This document shows positions 27,003 through 35,756 of a stretch of 64,000 nt of DNA, one piece after another. The stretch covers positions 8,105-72,104 of the forward strand of contig DASRIS010000131.1 of NCBI GenBank assembly GCA_035649895.1, read 5' to 3'. The position numbers and the translations under genes are program-made. This DNA is from DASSUC01 sp035649895. Its GTDB lineage: Bacteria; Actinomycetota; Actinomycetes; Mycobacteriales; Micromonosporaceae. The notes beneath the pieces are model-generated. The model did no database searches. It saw only the letters and a list, made by a program, of their open reading frames with translations, and was not told where the DNA came from. Within the stretch, counting starts at the first letter, position 1; each line of letters begins with the position of its first letter.

Positions 27003-27434
27003 GTTCCGAGTGTCACGGGGGATGAGCTGTCCGGCGACCTAATTAGGCCGGGCCGGCCCCCGGTTCGGACCTTTTCCGGACGCCTAGCAGCTTCCATCAC
27101 GTGATCGTCGTCGTCCGGTTGAGCCACCGTCCGGCCTACCGGCCGGGCAGCCGCACTCTGACAGTGGCCACAGTGGAGGAGCCGGTGATGGCGGAAGCGG
27201 TCCCGACCGGATGAGCAGTTTTCGCCAGCCGCCGCGAAGACCCGGCGGTTTTGAAGGGCACACGCACTGCGCGATGCTTTGGCAGCTCCGTTGGCGCGCA
27301 ATGGCTTTACGAGGAATGGCGGGTGCCCCACCGGCCCATCCGCCGGGCGGCGACAGCCAGGTCTACTGTGGATCCGCTCCAGCTTTCTGCGCGATTTGCT
27401 AGCGCTCGATCGAATTGGGGTGCACAGTGTTGTC
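27003..27434. other. 432-bp intergenic region
   Basis: Divergent promoter region between the MFS gene and the small protein at 27435. No credible gene. It contains a terminator-like hairpin at 27229-27252 on the plus strand and is less GC-rich than the genes around it. Confidence 0.65.
27229..27252 (+). terminator. Intrinsic terminator or attenuator candidate
   Basis: CCGCCG (27229-27234), an 8-nt loop, CGGCGG (27243-27248), then TTTT. It is 180 nt upstream of the gene at 27435 and not at the end of any plus-strand gene, so it may end a short leader or non-coding transcript. Confidence 0.4.
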
Positions 27435-27638
27435 ATGAGCAACAGCGCGACCAGTGACGGGTACTTCTGGTGCCTGCGGCACAGCCGCGTGGAGACGGCG
27501 TCCGAGGCGTGTGCCGCCATGCACCGGCTGGGGCCGTACCCGACTGCGGCTGAGGCGGAGCGTGCGCTGCAGACCGTGCGCGAGCGCAACGAGGCGTGGG
27601 ACGCGGAGGATGCCCGCTGGTCGGGCGAGGAGGCCTGA
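27435..27638 (+). CDS. Conserved small protein, 67 aa
   Basis: A 67-residue acidic protein starting at ATG 27435 with YFWCLRHSRVE near the N-terminus and RLGPYPTAAEAERAL in the middle, ending ERNEAWDAEDARWSGEEA. I recognise this as a conserved actinobacterial small protein sometimes annotated as SPOR-like. The spacing of Trp, Cys, His and the YPT-AEAE motif is the recurring part. Function unknown. It precedes the histone-like gene by 65 nt and may share its transcript. Confidence 0.75.
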   Translation: MSNSATSDGYFWCLRHSRVETASEACAAMHRLGPYPTAAEAERALQTVRERNEAWDAEDARWSGEEA

Positions 27639-27703
27639 GTGCCGCGCGTCGGTGTGGGCCGACGGCACTGGCTAAGGCCTTGGGGGTCAAGGAGGAGGAG
27701 AAC

Positions 27704-28552
27704 ATGGCCGTAGCGAAGAAGGCCACAGCCGGTTCGACCGCGAAACGCGCGACCGGCACGGCGGCGAGGAAGGCCGCCACGACATCCACAACCGCCGCCG
27801 TCAGCGCCAAGAAAGCGCCGGCGAAGAAGGCCGCGGAAACGGGTGCGGCGAAGAGGACCACCACGAGGTCGACAGCGGCGAAGAAGGCCACCGCGACTGC
27901 CGCGAAGAAGACCGCCACGGCGCCGGCCAAGAAGACGACGACCCAGGCGACCGCGACGAAGCCCGCGGCGGCGAAGAAGACGACGGCGAGGCCAGCGGCG
28001 AGCAAGAAGACGGCTGCGGCGAGCAAGACCACCGCGGCGACCAAGACGACCGCGGCGAAGAAGACCACAGCCAAGTCGACCGCTGCCAAGAAGGCCACCG
28101 CGACCACGAAGGTCGCGGCCCCAAAGAAGGTGGCCCCTAAGAAGACCGTCACGACTGCGAAGACTGCTGCGGCTAAGAAGACTGCGACCGCCAAGAAGAC
28201 CGCTGCGGCGACGAGGTCCGCTGCGGCGAAGAAGGCGACGCCGGCGAAGAGGACTACGGCCGCCGCGAAGAGGTCGACCGCTGCGAGCAGCACCGTCCAG
28301 GCATCGGCGACCGGGGCCAGCGCCGCGAGGAGAGCGGCTACCAAGACGACAGCCACGAAGAAGACCACCGGGATGGCCGTTAAGAAGACCACCGCGGCTA
28401 AGAAGACCACCGCGGCGAAGCGGGCGCCCGCCCGCGCGGCCGGCGCGTCGGCCGCTGTCGGCGAACGGGCGGCAACGGCACCGGCGGCCGAGGTGACCAC
28501 GCAGGCCGGCGCCGCCCGTGCGCGTACTACCCGGAGCAGCCGCGGGAGGTGA
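27704..28552 (+). CDS. Histone H1-like Lys/Ala/Thr-repeat protein
   Basis: A 282-residue protein made almost entirely of Lys, Ala, Thr and Arg in repeats such as KKTTA, KKATA and AAKKTA, with no hydrophobic core. Only the last 50 residues (VGERAATAPAAEVTTQAG) are less repetitive. GGAGGAGGAG lies 3-12 nt before ATG 27704. It resembles the C-terminal tail of mycobacterial HupB and eukaryotic H1 tails without the HU fold, so it probably binds DNA electrostatically and compacts it. The repetitive DNA (many GCGAAGAAG-type units) makes copy-number changes likely. Translation start and length are secure; the function is inferred from composition. Confidence 0.85.
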   Translation: MAVAKKATAGSTAKRATGTAARKAATTSTTAAVSAKKAPAKKAAETGAAKRTTTRSTAAKKATATAAKKTATAPAKKTTTQATATKPAAAKKTTARPAASKKTAAASKTTAATKTTAAKKTTAKSTAAKKATATTKVAAPKKVAPKKTVTTAKTAAAKKTATAKKTAAATRSAAAKKATPAKRTTAAAKRSTAASSTVQASATGASAARRAATKTTATKKTTGMAVKKTTAAKKTTAAKRAPARAAGASAAVGERAATAPAAEVTTQAGAARARTTRSSRGR

Positions 28553-28593
28553 GCGCCGCTTGCGGGTTGCGGCGGCACTGGTAGGAATGACGG

Positions 28594-30024
28594 GTGCTGA
28601 CCCGACGGGTACGAGCCCCGCGCATTGACTTCAGTGAGCTGCGGCGCGAGCTGGGGCTGTCGACGGGCTTCCCGCCCGCGGCGGCGCGGGAGGCGCAGGA
28701 GGCGGCGCGGGCCGTGCGGCTGCCGCAGGTCGACCGCACGGACATCGCGTTCGTCACCATCGACCCGGCGACCTCCCGCGACCTGGACCAGGCCATGTGC
28801 CTGCTCCCCAGGGGCCGTGGGTACCGCGTCCACTACGCGATCGCGGACGTGGCGTCGTTCGTGCGCCCCGGCGGGGAGCTGGAGGCGGAGACGTGGCGGC
28901 GCGGGCAGACCGTGTACCTGCCGGACGGCAAGGTGCCGCTGCACCCGGAGACCCTCAGCGAGGGCGCGGCGAGCCTGCTGCCCGGTGTGGAGCGGGCCGC
29001 GGTGGTGTGGACGGTCGACCTCGACGCCGACGGCGGCACGACGGCGGTGCATGTCGAGCGGGCGAGGGTACGCAGCCGCGCCAAGCTCGACTACGCCGGC
29101 GTGCAGGCGGATGTCGACGCCGGGCGGACCGCCGAACCGGTCGCCCTGCTGCCCGAGCTGGGCCGGCTGCTCGTCGCCCGGGGGCTGTCCCGTGGTGCGG
29201 TCAACCTTGCCTTGCCCGAGCAGGAGGTGGAGGCGGACGGGGACGACGGCGGGCCGGGCTGGCGGCTGGTGCTGCGCGCCCCTGAGCCGGTCGAGGAGTA
29301 CAACGCCCAGGTCTCGTTGCTGACCGGGATGGTGGCCGCCCAGCTCATGCTTGACGGCGGCGTGGGCCTGCTGCGCACGATGCCGGCCCCGCGTCCGGAG
29401 GCGGTACGGCGGCTGCGCGCGGCCGCCCGCTCACTGCGCATCGACTGGCCCCCGGACGCGTCGGTGGGCGAGCTCCTCGCCACGCTCGACCCGGCCCGGC
29501 CGGCGGTGGCGGCGCTGCTGGACCAGGCGGCCGAGCTGATGCGCGGGGCGGGCTACACCGCGTTCGACGGCCCGGCCCCGGCCGATCCGGCGCACGGCGC
29601 GGTGGCTGCCCCGTACGCCCACGTCACCGCCCCGCTGCGGCGGCTGGCGGACCGGTACGCCACCGAGGTGGCGCTGGCGCTCTACGAGGGCCGGGAGGTG
29701 CCGGAGTGGGCCCGGCTGGCCCTGCCGAAGCTGCCCGAGGTGATGGCGGTGACCGACCGGGTCACCTCGGCCGCGGAGCGGGGCGCGGTGGAGCTGACCG
29801 AGGCGGTGCTGCTCGCCGGCCGGGTCGGTGCGGAGTTCGACGCGGCAGTGCTGGACGTGGCCGACCCCCCGCGCTCCGGCGGCACGGTCGCAGTGGACGA
29901 CCCGCCGGTACGGGCCCGCTGCGACGGCGACCTGACACTAGGCGAACGCGTGCGGGTGCGCCTGGTCGAGGCCGACCCGGCCCAGCGCCGGGTCCTCTTC
30001 CGGCGCATCGAGACCGGCCCCTAG
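28594..30024 (+). CDS. RNB-domain ribonuclease (RNase II/R family, short form)
   Basis: A 476-residue protein that is essentially the RNB catalytic domain with a short C-terminal S1-like end. Catalytic acidic positions fall in TIDPATSRDLDQAM (Asp57, Asp63, Asp65); the fourth, Asp in E. coli RNase II, is Gln66 here, as in my recollection of other actinobacterial members. APYAHVTAPLRRLADRY carries the conserved Arg region. The two N-terminal cold-shock domains of RNase II/R are missing. GTG 28594 is the start; the ribosome-binding site AGGA is weak. Expected to degrade RNA 3' to 5'. Confidence 0.9.
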   Translation: MLTRRVRAPRIDFSELRRELGLSTGFPPAAAREAQEAARAVRLPQVDRTDIAFVTIDPATSRDLDQAMCLLPRGRGYRVHYAIADVASFVRPGGELEAETWRRGQTVYLPDGKVPLHPETLSEGAASLLPGVERAAVVWTVDLDADGGTTAVHVERARVRSRAKLDYAGVQADVDAGRTAEPVALLPELGRLLVARGLSRGAVNLALPEQEVEADGDDGGPGWRLVLRAPEPVEEYNAQVSLLTGMVAAQLMLDGGVGLLRTMPAPRPEAVRRLRAAARSLRIDWPPDASVGELLATLDPARPAVAALLDQAAELMRGAGYTAFDGPAPADPAHGAVAAPYAHVTAPLRRLADRYATEVALALYEGREVPEWARLALPKLPEVMAVTDRVTSAAERGAVELTEAVLLAGRVGAEFDAAVLDVADPPRSGGTVAVDDPPVRARCDGDLTLGERVRVRLVEADPAQRRVLFRRIETGP

Positions 30025-30179
30025 ACCAGGGTCCCAGCCGGTGCGACCCATTCGCACTGAGGGCCACCTACCTCGGCCATGAGGTCGTAGTCGCGGTCGT
30101 AGTGCAGCACGATCGCACCGTACTCGGCGGCGGTCGCGGCCGTGATAGCTTGGGCGGCGGTGCAGCTTGGAGAAGGCGC

Positions 30180-30617
30180 CTAGGGCAGCGTGGGGCGCCC
30201 ATCGGCGCCGATCGGCCAGCCGGGGTTGTGCGCGACCTCCCAGGCGTGCCCGTCGGGGTCGGCGAAGTAGCCGGAGTAGCCACCCCAGGACACCACCATG
30301 CCCGGCTTGAGCACAGTGCCACCGGCGGCGGCCGCAGCCTCAATGGCCGCGTCCACCTCGGCTGGGCTCTCCACGTTGATGGCGAGGGCGACGCCGCGGA
30401 ACCCGGTCACCGGCGGTGCGTCCGCCAGGTTGGCGTCCTCGGCCAGCTCGGCGGCTGAGAAGACCGCGAGCAGGCCGCCCGCGGTGCGGAAGAAGCTCAC
30501 CTCACCCGGCACCGACGAGGACGAGAGCGGCCAGCCGAGCGCCTGGTAGAACGCGGTGGACCGGTCGACGTCGGCGACCCCCAGGGTGACCAGGCTGACC
30601 CGTGCGGGCACGGACAT
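30180..30617 (-). CDS. VOC-family (glyoxalase/bleomycin-resistance-like) protein
   Basis: A 145-residue protein of the vicinal oxygen chelate superfamily with two beta-alpha-beta-beta-beta modules: VSLVTLGVADVDRSTAFYQAL at the start and GYSGYFADPDGHAWEVAHNP at the end. GGAGGTGGTACGC precedes ATG 30617. The WGGYSGYFADPDGHAWE ending is typical of members annotated as glyoxalases without known substrate. It is divergent from the F420 reductase gene and convergent with the ribonuclease gene. Confidence 0.9.
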   Translation of the reverse strand: MSVPARVSLVTLGVADVDRSTAFYQALGWPLSSSSVPGEVSFFRTAGGLLAVFSAAELAEDANLADAPPVTGFRGVALAINVESPAEVDAAIEAAAAAGGTVLKPGMVVSWGGYSGYFADPDGHAWEVAHNPGWPIGADGRPTLP

Positions 30618-30683
30618 GCGTACCACCTCCTTGGCGGCCTCAGCCTGCCACGTACCCCCGACATGTTTGCGAGGATGACCGCT

Positions 30684-31376
30684 ATGGGCCTTGACGCGAT
30701 CTCCCTGCCGGACGTCTCCGGCCTGACCGTGAGCATCCTGGGCGGCACCGGCGACCAGGGGCGGGGGCTGGCGTACCGGCTGGCGCGGGCCGGGCAGCGG
30801 GTGCGCATCGGCTCGCGCTCGGCGCCGCGCGGCGCCCAGGCCGCCGCGGAGTTCGCCGCCATGCCCGGGGTGCGGGGCGGGGTCTCCGGCGGCGGCAACG
30901 AGGAGGTGTGCGCCGGGGCTGATGTCGTGATCGTCGCCGTGCCGTGGGACGGGCACGCGGAGACCGTCGCGGGCCTGCGCGACGCCCTCACCGGCCGGAT
31001 CGTGGTCGACTGCGTCAACCCGCTCGGCTTCGACAAGAGGGGCCCCTACGCGCTCGCCGTCCCCGAGGGCAGCGCCGCCGAGCAGGCCGCCGCCCTGCTG
31101 CCCGGCTCCCGGGTGTGCGCGGCGTTCCACCACGTCAGCGCGTCCCTGCTGGCCGACCCGCAGGTGGCGCGCGTCGACCTGGACGTGCTGGTGCTCGGAG
31201 ACGACCCGCAGGCCGTCGCCACGGTGCAGGCGCTGGCCGGGCGCATCGACGGCATGCGCGGCATCGCGGCCGGCCGGCTGCGCAACGCCGGTCCGGTGGA
31301 GGCGCTCACCGCCAACCTCATCGCCATCAACCGGCGCTACAAGGCGCACGCCGGCATCCGGGTCACCGACCTGTGA
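30684..31376 (+). CDS. npdG: NADPH-dependent F420 reductase-like (NpdG/Fno) protein
   Basis: A 230-residue Rossmann protein with the F420/NADPH oxidoreductase signature SILGGTGDQGRGLAYRL (about 17-33) and IGSRS, whose Ser-Arg favours NADP(H), and the central IVAVPWDGH and DCVNPLGFDKRG blocks characteristic of Fno. It reduces cofactor F420 with NADPH, or the reverse, in actinomycetes. In-frame ATGs at 30663 and 30675 are alternatives; 30684 has the best-spaced GAGG. The stop overlaps the GTG of the next gene (GTGA), indicating coupling to the metal-receptor-like gene. Confidence 0.9.
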   Translation: MGLDAISLPDVSGLTVSILGGTGDQGRGLAYRLARAGQRVRIGSRSAPRGAQAAAEFAAMPGVRGGVSGGGNEEVCAGADVVIVAVPWDGHAETVAGLRDALTGRIVVDCVNPLGFDKRGPYALAVPEGSAAEQAAALLPGSRVCAAFHHVSASLLADPQVARVDLDVLVLGDDPQAVATVQALAGRIDGMRGIAAGRLRNAGPVEALTANLIAINRRYKAHAGIRVTDL

Positions 31377-32092
31377 CGAGGCGGGTCGTCTCGCTCGTAC
31401 CGTCGCTGACCGAGGCGGTCGCCGCCACCGCGCCGCAGGTGCTGGTCGGCGCGACCGACTACTGCACGCACCCGCCCGGCCTCGACGTCGCCCGCGTCGG
31501 TGGCAGCAAGTACCCGTCCGTCGAGCGGGTCCTGGCGCTGCGGCCGGATCTGGTGCTCGCCAACGTGGAGGAGAACCGGCGCGAGGACGTGGCGGCGCTG
31601 CGGGCTGCCGGCGTACCTGTATGGGTCTGCTACCCGCGCACGCTCGACGGCGCGTTCGCGGCCCTGCGGGAGCTGGGCGAGATGCTGGGGTGCCCACTGC
31701 CGCCGTGGCTGGCCGCCGCCGAGGCCGCCTGGGCCGCGCCGCCCTTTCCCGAGCCCGGGTACGGCGGCCGCGCGGTGGTCCCGGTGTGGCGCCGGCCGTG
31801 GGTGGTTCTCGGCTCCGACACGTTCGCCGGTGACGTGCTGCGGCGCCTGGGCGTGACGAACCTCTACGGCGACGACCCCCAGCGCTACCCGCGCCCGTCC
31901 CTGGACGAGATCCGGGCCCGCCGGCCGGACCTTATGGTGCTGCCCGACGAGCCGTACGCGTTCACCGCGACCGATGGTCCGGAGGCGTTTCCCGGGGTGC
32001 GCTGCGCGCTGGTGTCCGGCCGCATGCTCACCTGGTACGGGCCGTCCCTGGCCCAGGCCCGGCAGGTGCTCACGGCCCAGCTTGACCGGTAG
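31373..32092 (+). CDS. Helical-backbone metal-receptor (BtuF-like) protein without signal peptide
   Basis: A 239-residue protein of the class III periplasmic-binding fold: opening RVVSLVPSLTEAVAA, then GATDYCTHPPG, SVERVLALRPDLVLANVEEN, and a C-terminal lobe with RPSLDEIRARRPDLMVLPDEPY. These are the conserved features of cobalamin and haem receptors such as BtuF. There is no signal peptide or lipobox, so it is probably cytoplasmic, and no ABC permease or ATPase gene is adjacent. GTG 31373 overlaps the F420 reductase stop by 4 bp. Cobalamin binding is a guess from family; coupling to an F420 enzyme is unexpected. Confidence 0.82.
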   Translation: MTRRVVSLVPSLTEAVAATAPQVLVGATDYCTHPPGLDVARVGGSKYPSVERVLALRPDLVLANVEENRREDVAALRAAGVPVWVCYPRTLDGAFAALRELGEMLGCPLPPWLAAAEAAWAAPPFPEPGYGGRAVVPVWRRPWVVLGSDTFAGDVLRRLGVTNLYGDDPQRYPRPSLDEIRARRPDLMVLPDEPYAFTATDGPEAFPGVRCALVSGRMLTWYGPSLAQARQVLTAQLDR

Positions 32093-32197
32093 CCCAGGGT
32101 AAGGTCCTCCCCGCGGTCGGTTGCCCCCTGTACACGATCGGACATACCCTCCCTCATCTGGTGGACAGCGGGGTCCGCCGATCGAGGAGGTGGTGAC

Positions 32198-34045
32198 GTG
32201 AGACTCCGTCTGCTCCTGCCGGGCGCGGCGGCCGCGAGCCTGATGGGCGCGCTGCTGGTCGCGGCACCTGCGCAGGCGTTGCCGGACGATGTCAAGGTCA
32301 GCGACCGAACATACGTCCGGTACGACGGCGGCACCGACGCGACGCTCGCGTCGTGCTCCACGAACAACCGACAGCAGAACGAGCCCTCGACCGCGGTGGC
32401 GTCGCACAACCCGTCACTCATGGTCGCCGGGGCTAACGACTACTGCCCGGTGGCCACGGCGGGTGACTCGTGGGCCGGGTTCTACTACTCCGCCAACGCT
32501 GGCGCGAGCTGGACCAACAGCCTCGTGCCCGGCTACAGCACGGACACCTCACCGGCGGGCCTGGCCTCGCCGCTGCACGGCCTGGCACTCGCGGCCGGCG
32601 ACCCGGTGCAGGCGTGGGACAACGACGGGCACCTCTACTACGGCGGCATCGCGTTCAACCGGGCCCGGCCGGCCAACGGCTCGATCTGGGTGGCGCGGTA
32701 CACCTGGCTGACCGGCCTGGCGCCGACGTACGAGTTCACCACGCTCGTCTCCCGGGGCACCCCGTCCCCGATCTTCCTCGGGCACTTCGAGGACAAGGTC
32801 CAGCTCGAGGTCGACCGGGGCGTGGACAGCCCGTACGAGGGCAACGTCTACATGTGCTGGGCGCGGTTCACCGCCAGCGGCGCCAACAACGGCGTGTGGC
32901 TGGCCACGTCCTCGGACGGCGGGCGCACGTTCCGCCAGCAGAAGCTGTCCGAGTCGGTCCACGGCAGCCAGTTCTGCGACATCGCGGTGACCCGTAACGG
33001 CTCGGTCTACGTCGCCTGGCGGCAGTTCGAGTTCGCCAGCGGCCAGGACCAGCGGGACGCGGCGGTCTACGCCAAGTCCACCGACGGCGGCCGGTCGTTC
33101 ACCAAGCCGGCGGTGGTCGCCGAGTTCCAGGCCTGGGACCCGGGCGACCGGACGTTCTCCCCGGCCGACTACGGCCAGGCCAAGTACGACGCGTGCATGT
33201 CCAGCGACCTCGGGCCGGGCTCGTGCGCCAGCCCGGAGCCGCGGGCCTCTGCCCGCGACTGCGGTGACGGCCCGCTGGCCTGCCAGAGCGGGTACGTCTT
33301 CTTCCGCGCCAACTCGCAGGTACGCATCACCGCCGACCCGACGTCATCCGGTGTCGCCGACGGGGCGTACCTGGTGTTCGACGCGTCCGTCCCGGGCTCC
33401 GCGGTCCCGACCGGCACCACGTACGGCACCGCGGGCGTGGGCGTGGGCACGCAGGCGTCGGTCTACCTGACCGCGACGACGAACGGCGGGGCGTCGTGGT
33501 CGCCCCCGGCACGGGTGGACCCGCAGCCGGTCGGGCACCAGTTCTTCCCGGACGTGACCGCCGACTCCGGCCGGCTGCACGTGATGTGGCAGGACAGCCG
33601 GTTGGACGGCCCGCTGAACGCGGACTTCAGGACCGTGCCGATCGGCAACCGCAAGGCGGCCACCAACCCGCCCGGCTCGACCAGCTCCGGCGCTGGCGTG
33701 CACGCGTTCGTCGCGTCGTCGACCAACGGGGGCGCGAGCTTCGCGGTGGTACGGGTCTCGACCGCCGGCACCCAGCCGTCGCTCGAGCAGTTCGGCAACC
33801 GGGACGTGCCGTTCTTCGGTGACTACAACTACGCCTCGGCGGCCGGTAACCGGCTGTTCGTGGTGTGGACCGACCAGCGGGACGCGGTGCTCGGCACCGA
33901 CCCGCGCTACCCGGTCGACGGGGTGGACGGTTTCGACGTGCTCCAGTGCCGCGCGGCCCTGCCGGGCGGCGGGTTCGGCCCGGACACCTGCCCGCACGCG
34001 GGCGGCCTGGACCAGAACATCTACGGGGCGTCGTTGACGTTCTGA
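32198..34045 (+). CDS. Secreted Asp-box (BNR) beta-propeller protein
   Basis: A 615-residue secreted protein with a signal peptide (MRLRLLLPGAAAASLMGALL, cleavage likely after Ala27 in APAQA). At least five Asp-box motifs are visible: SANAGASWTNS, SSDGGRTFRQQ, STDGGRSFTKP, TTNGGASWSPP and STNGGASFAVV, which mark a sialidase-like six-bladed propeller. Sialidase catalytic residues (Arg triad, Tyr/Glu pair) are not obvious, so I do not call it a sialidase. Three Cys pairs may form disulfides. GTG 32198 has GAGGAGGTGG upstream. A strong hairpin follows at 34063-34097. Confidence 0.85.
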   Translation: MRLRLLLPGAAAASLMGALLVAAPAQALPDDVKVSDRTYVRYDGGTDATLASCSTNNRQQNEPSTAVASHNPSLMVAGANDYCPVATAGDSWAGFYYSANAGASWTNSLVPGYSTDTSPAGLASPLHGLALAAGDPVQAWDNDGHLYYGGIAFNRARPANGSIWVARYTWLTGLAPTYEFTTLVSRGTPSPIFLGHFEDKVQLEVDRGVDSPYEGNVYMCWARFTASGANNGVWLATSSDGGRTFRQQKLSESVHGSQFCDIAVTRNGSVYVAWRQFEFASGQDQRDAAVYAKSTDGGRSFTKPAVVAEFQAWDPGDRTFSPADYGQAKYDACMSSDLGPGSCASPEPRASARDCGDGPLACQSGYVFFRANSQVRITADPTSSGVADGAYLVFDASVPGSAVPTGTTYGTAGVGVGTQASVYLTATTNGGASWSPPARVDPQPVGHQFFPDVTADSGRLHVMWQDSRLDGPLNADFRTVPIGNRKAATNPPGSTSSGAGVHAFVASSTNGGASFAVVRVSTAGTQPSLEQFGNRDVPFFGDYNYASAAGNRLFVVWTDQRDAVLGTDPRYPVDGVDGFDVLQCRAALPGGGFGPDTCPHAGGLDQNIYGASLTF

Positions 34046-34062
34046 CCGTGTCTACCTAGGAC

Positions 34063-34097
34063 GGTGGCCCCGGCGTGCCTGGTATGCCGGGGCCACC
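34063..34097. terminator. Bidirectional terminator hairpin
   Basis: Perfect 12-bp arms GGTGGCCCCGGC (34063-34074) and its complement (34086-34097) with an 11-nt loop, between genes that converge at 34045 and 34119. Confidence 0.8.
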
Positions 34098-34118
34098 GCT
34101 TGCGTTTACTGGTTGGGA

Positions 34119-34961
34119 CTACTGGAACGTGTGCTCGGGGGCGGGGAACACCCCGTCGCGCACCTCCTGCGCATAGCGGCGGGTGGCGTCGGTGAGTACC
34201 CCGGCCAGGTCGGCGTAGCGCTTGACGAACCGGGGCGCCTTGCCGCCGCGCAGGCCGGCCATGTCCTGCCAGACGAGCACCTGGGCGTCGCAGTCCGGGC
34301 CCGCCCCGATGCCGACCGTCGGCACCGCCAGCTCGTGGGTGACCCGCTTGGCCACCTCACCCGGCACCATCTCCAGGACCACCGCGAACGCGCCGGCCCC
34401 GGCCACCGCCTGCGCGTCGGCGAGCACCTCATCAGCGGCGTCGCCGCGGCCCTGCACCCGGTAGCCGCCGATGGCGTGCTCGCTCTGCGGGGTGAACCCG
34501 ACATGCGCCATCACCGGGATGCCGGCGCTGGCCAGCGCCGCCACCTGCGGTGCGGTGCGCCGGCCGCCCTCCAGCTTCACCGCATGGCAGCCGCCCTCCT
34601 TGAGGAAGCGGACGCCGGTGCGCAGCGCCTGGGTCGGCCCCTCCTCGTACGAGCCGAACGGCAGGTCGCCGACGACGAGGGTGCGCCGGGTGGCCCGTAC
34701 CACCGCGCGGACCAGGGGGAGCAGCTCCTCCACGGTGACCGGGATGGTGGTGGGGTAGCCGTAGACGTTGTTGGCGGCGGAGTCCCCGACCAGCAGCACG
34801 GGGATCCCGGCCTCGTCGAAGATGGCGGCGGTGTACTGGTCGTACGAGGTGAGCATGGCCCACCGCTCGCCGCGCTCCTTGGCGGCGAGCAGGTCCCGGG
34901 TGCGTACCCGGCGGGTGGGCGGGCCGCCGTAGAGTGACGGCACCTCGGCCGGTGCGGACAT
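34119..34961 (-). CDS. panB: 3-methyl-2-oxobutanoate hydroxymethyltransferase
   Basis: A 280-residue PanB. It catalyses the first committed step of pantothenate synthesis, adding a hydroxymethyl group from methylene-tetrahydrofolate to 2-oxoisovalerate. Conserved blocks are LTSYDQYTAAIFDEAGIPVLL, split around the Asp metal ligand, LVGDSAANNVYGY, CHAVKLEGG, MAHVGFTPQS, and the catalytic-Glu region VVLEMVPGEVA and VGIGAGPDCDAQVLVWQD. Pantothenate supplies the phosphopantetheine arm used by the ACP elsewhere in the window. Its position beyond glnA2 and nadE matches mycobacterial gene order (panB near glnA2). Confidence 0.96.
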   Translation of the reverse strand: MSAPAEVPSLYGGPPTRRVRTRDLLAAKERGERWAMLTSYDQYTAAIFDEAGIPVLLVGDSAANNVYGYPTTIPVTVEELLPLVRAVVRATRRTLVVGDLPFGSYEEGPTQALRTGVRFLKEGGCHAVKLEGGRRTAPQVAALASAGIPVMAHVGFTPQSEHAIGGYRVQGRGDAADEVLADAQAVAGAGAFAVVLEMVPGEVAKRVTHELAVPTVGIGAGPDCDAQVLVWQDMAGLRGGKAPRFVKRYADLAGVLTDATRRYAQEVRDGVFPAPEHTFQ

Positions 34962-35061
34962 GGTGTGCTCCTTCCGTCCCTCGAGGCCGCGTGCCGGCTG
35001 GCTGCGGTCCCCGGGGCCAAACAGGATCGTTACACCGTCCGGGCCGGGTCGGGCCGGTCAT

Positions 35062-35721
35062 TCAGGTGCCAGTGGAAGATGTCACAGGGGCGTCGGCGCG
35101 CCCGGCCGCGACGACCCAGGCCAGCAGCCCGAGGGCGAGCGCCAGCGCCAGCATGGTGAGCCCGCCCACCGGCCAGTAGACGTGGCTGTAGAGGAACGGG
35201 ATGCTCGCCAGCACCAGCAGCAGGCCGCCGGGGAGCGCGGCGCGGCCGTACCCGGTGAGCAGGGCCACCGCGGTCGCGGCCGCCGCCACGGCGAACGACG
35301 CCGAGCCGGCGATGCCCAGCGCGTTGCCGATGTCGAAAAGGGCGTGCAGCTGCGGCTCGACCGGCTCCAGGCCGTCCGCGGTCTGGCCCGCGCCGCCCGC
35401 CGCTGCACCGCCTGCGGCCGCGTCCTGGGCCGTCTGGGCGACCCGGCCGGCGCCGACCCCGGCGACCGCGTCCAGGCCGGTGTAGAACACGGCGTAGGCG
35501 TAGGCGGCGAGCCTCGCGACCGCAGGGACCACCCCGCCCATGCCGCGCAGCAGCAGCACCAGGGCGCCGCCGAGGAGCGGGAAGAGCGGCAGGAGTACGA
35601 CGTGCAGCGCGGTCCACTCCCGGGCGGTGTCCACGGTCAGGTCGTCCGGGTGGAAGAACCCGGCGACGGCGAGGGCGACCGGGGCGGCGGCGACGAGGGT
35701 GACCAGTCTCCAGGCGGGCAT
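35062..35721 (-). CDS. Hypothetical integral membrane protein
   Basis: A 219-residue protein with about six hydrophobic helices (LVTLVAAAPVALAVAGF, LHVVLLPLFPLLGGALVLLL, VARLAAYAYAVFYTGLDA and three near the C-terminus) and one Ala/Gly-rich loop at about 95-115. HPDDLTVDTAREWTALHVVL near the start is a distinctive acidic-aromatic segment. I do not recognise a characterised family. It is 35 nt downstream of nadE and 100 nt upstream of panB on the same strand, so it may be in one operon. Confidence 0.7.
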   Translation of the reverse strand: MPAWRLVTLVAAAPVALAVAGFFHPDDLTVDTAREWTALHVVLLPLFPLLGGALVLLLRGMGGVVPAVARLAAYAYAVFYTGLDAVAGVGAGRVAQTAQDAAAGGAAAGGAGQTADGLEPVEPQLHALFDIGNALGIAGSASFAVAAAATAVALLTGYGRAALPGGLLLVLASIPFLYSHVYWPVGGLTMLALALALGLLAWVVAAGRADAPVTSSTGT

Positions 35722-35756
35722 TCCGCCGATGGTAGGTGCTGGCTCGCCCGCGTGGG

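Noticed and set aside
27704..28552. Tandem-repeat non-coding DNA
   Set aside because: It has a ribosome-binding site, a start and one uninterrupted frame that encodes an H1-like protein.
32198..34045. Active sialidase
   Set aside because: Asp boxes are present but the arginine triad and Tyr/Glu nucleophile pair could not be located, so only a propeller is claimed.
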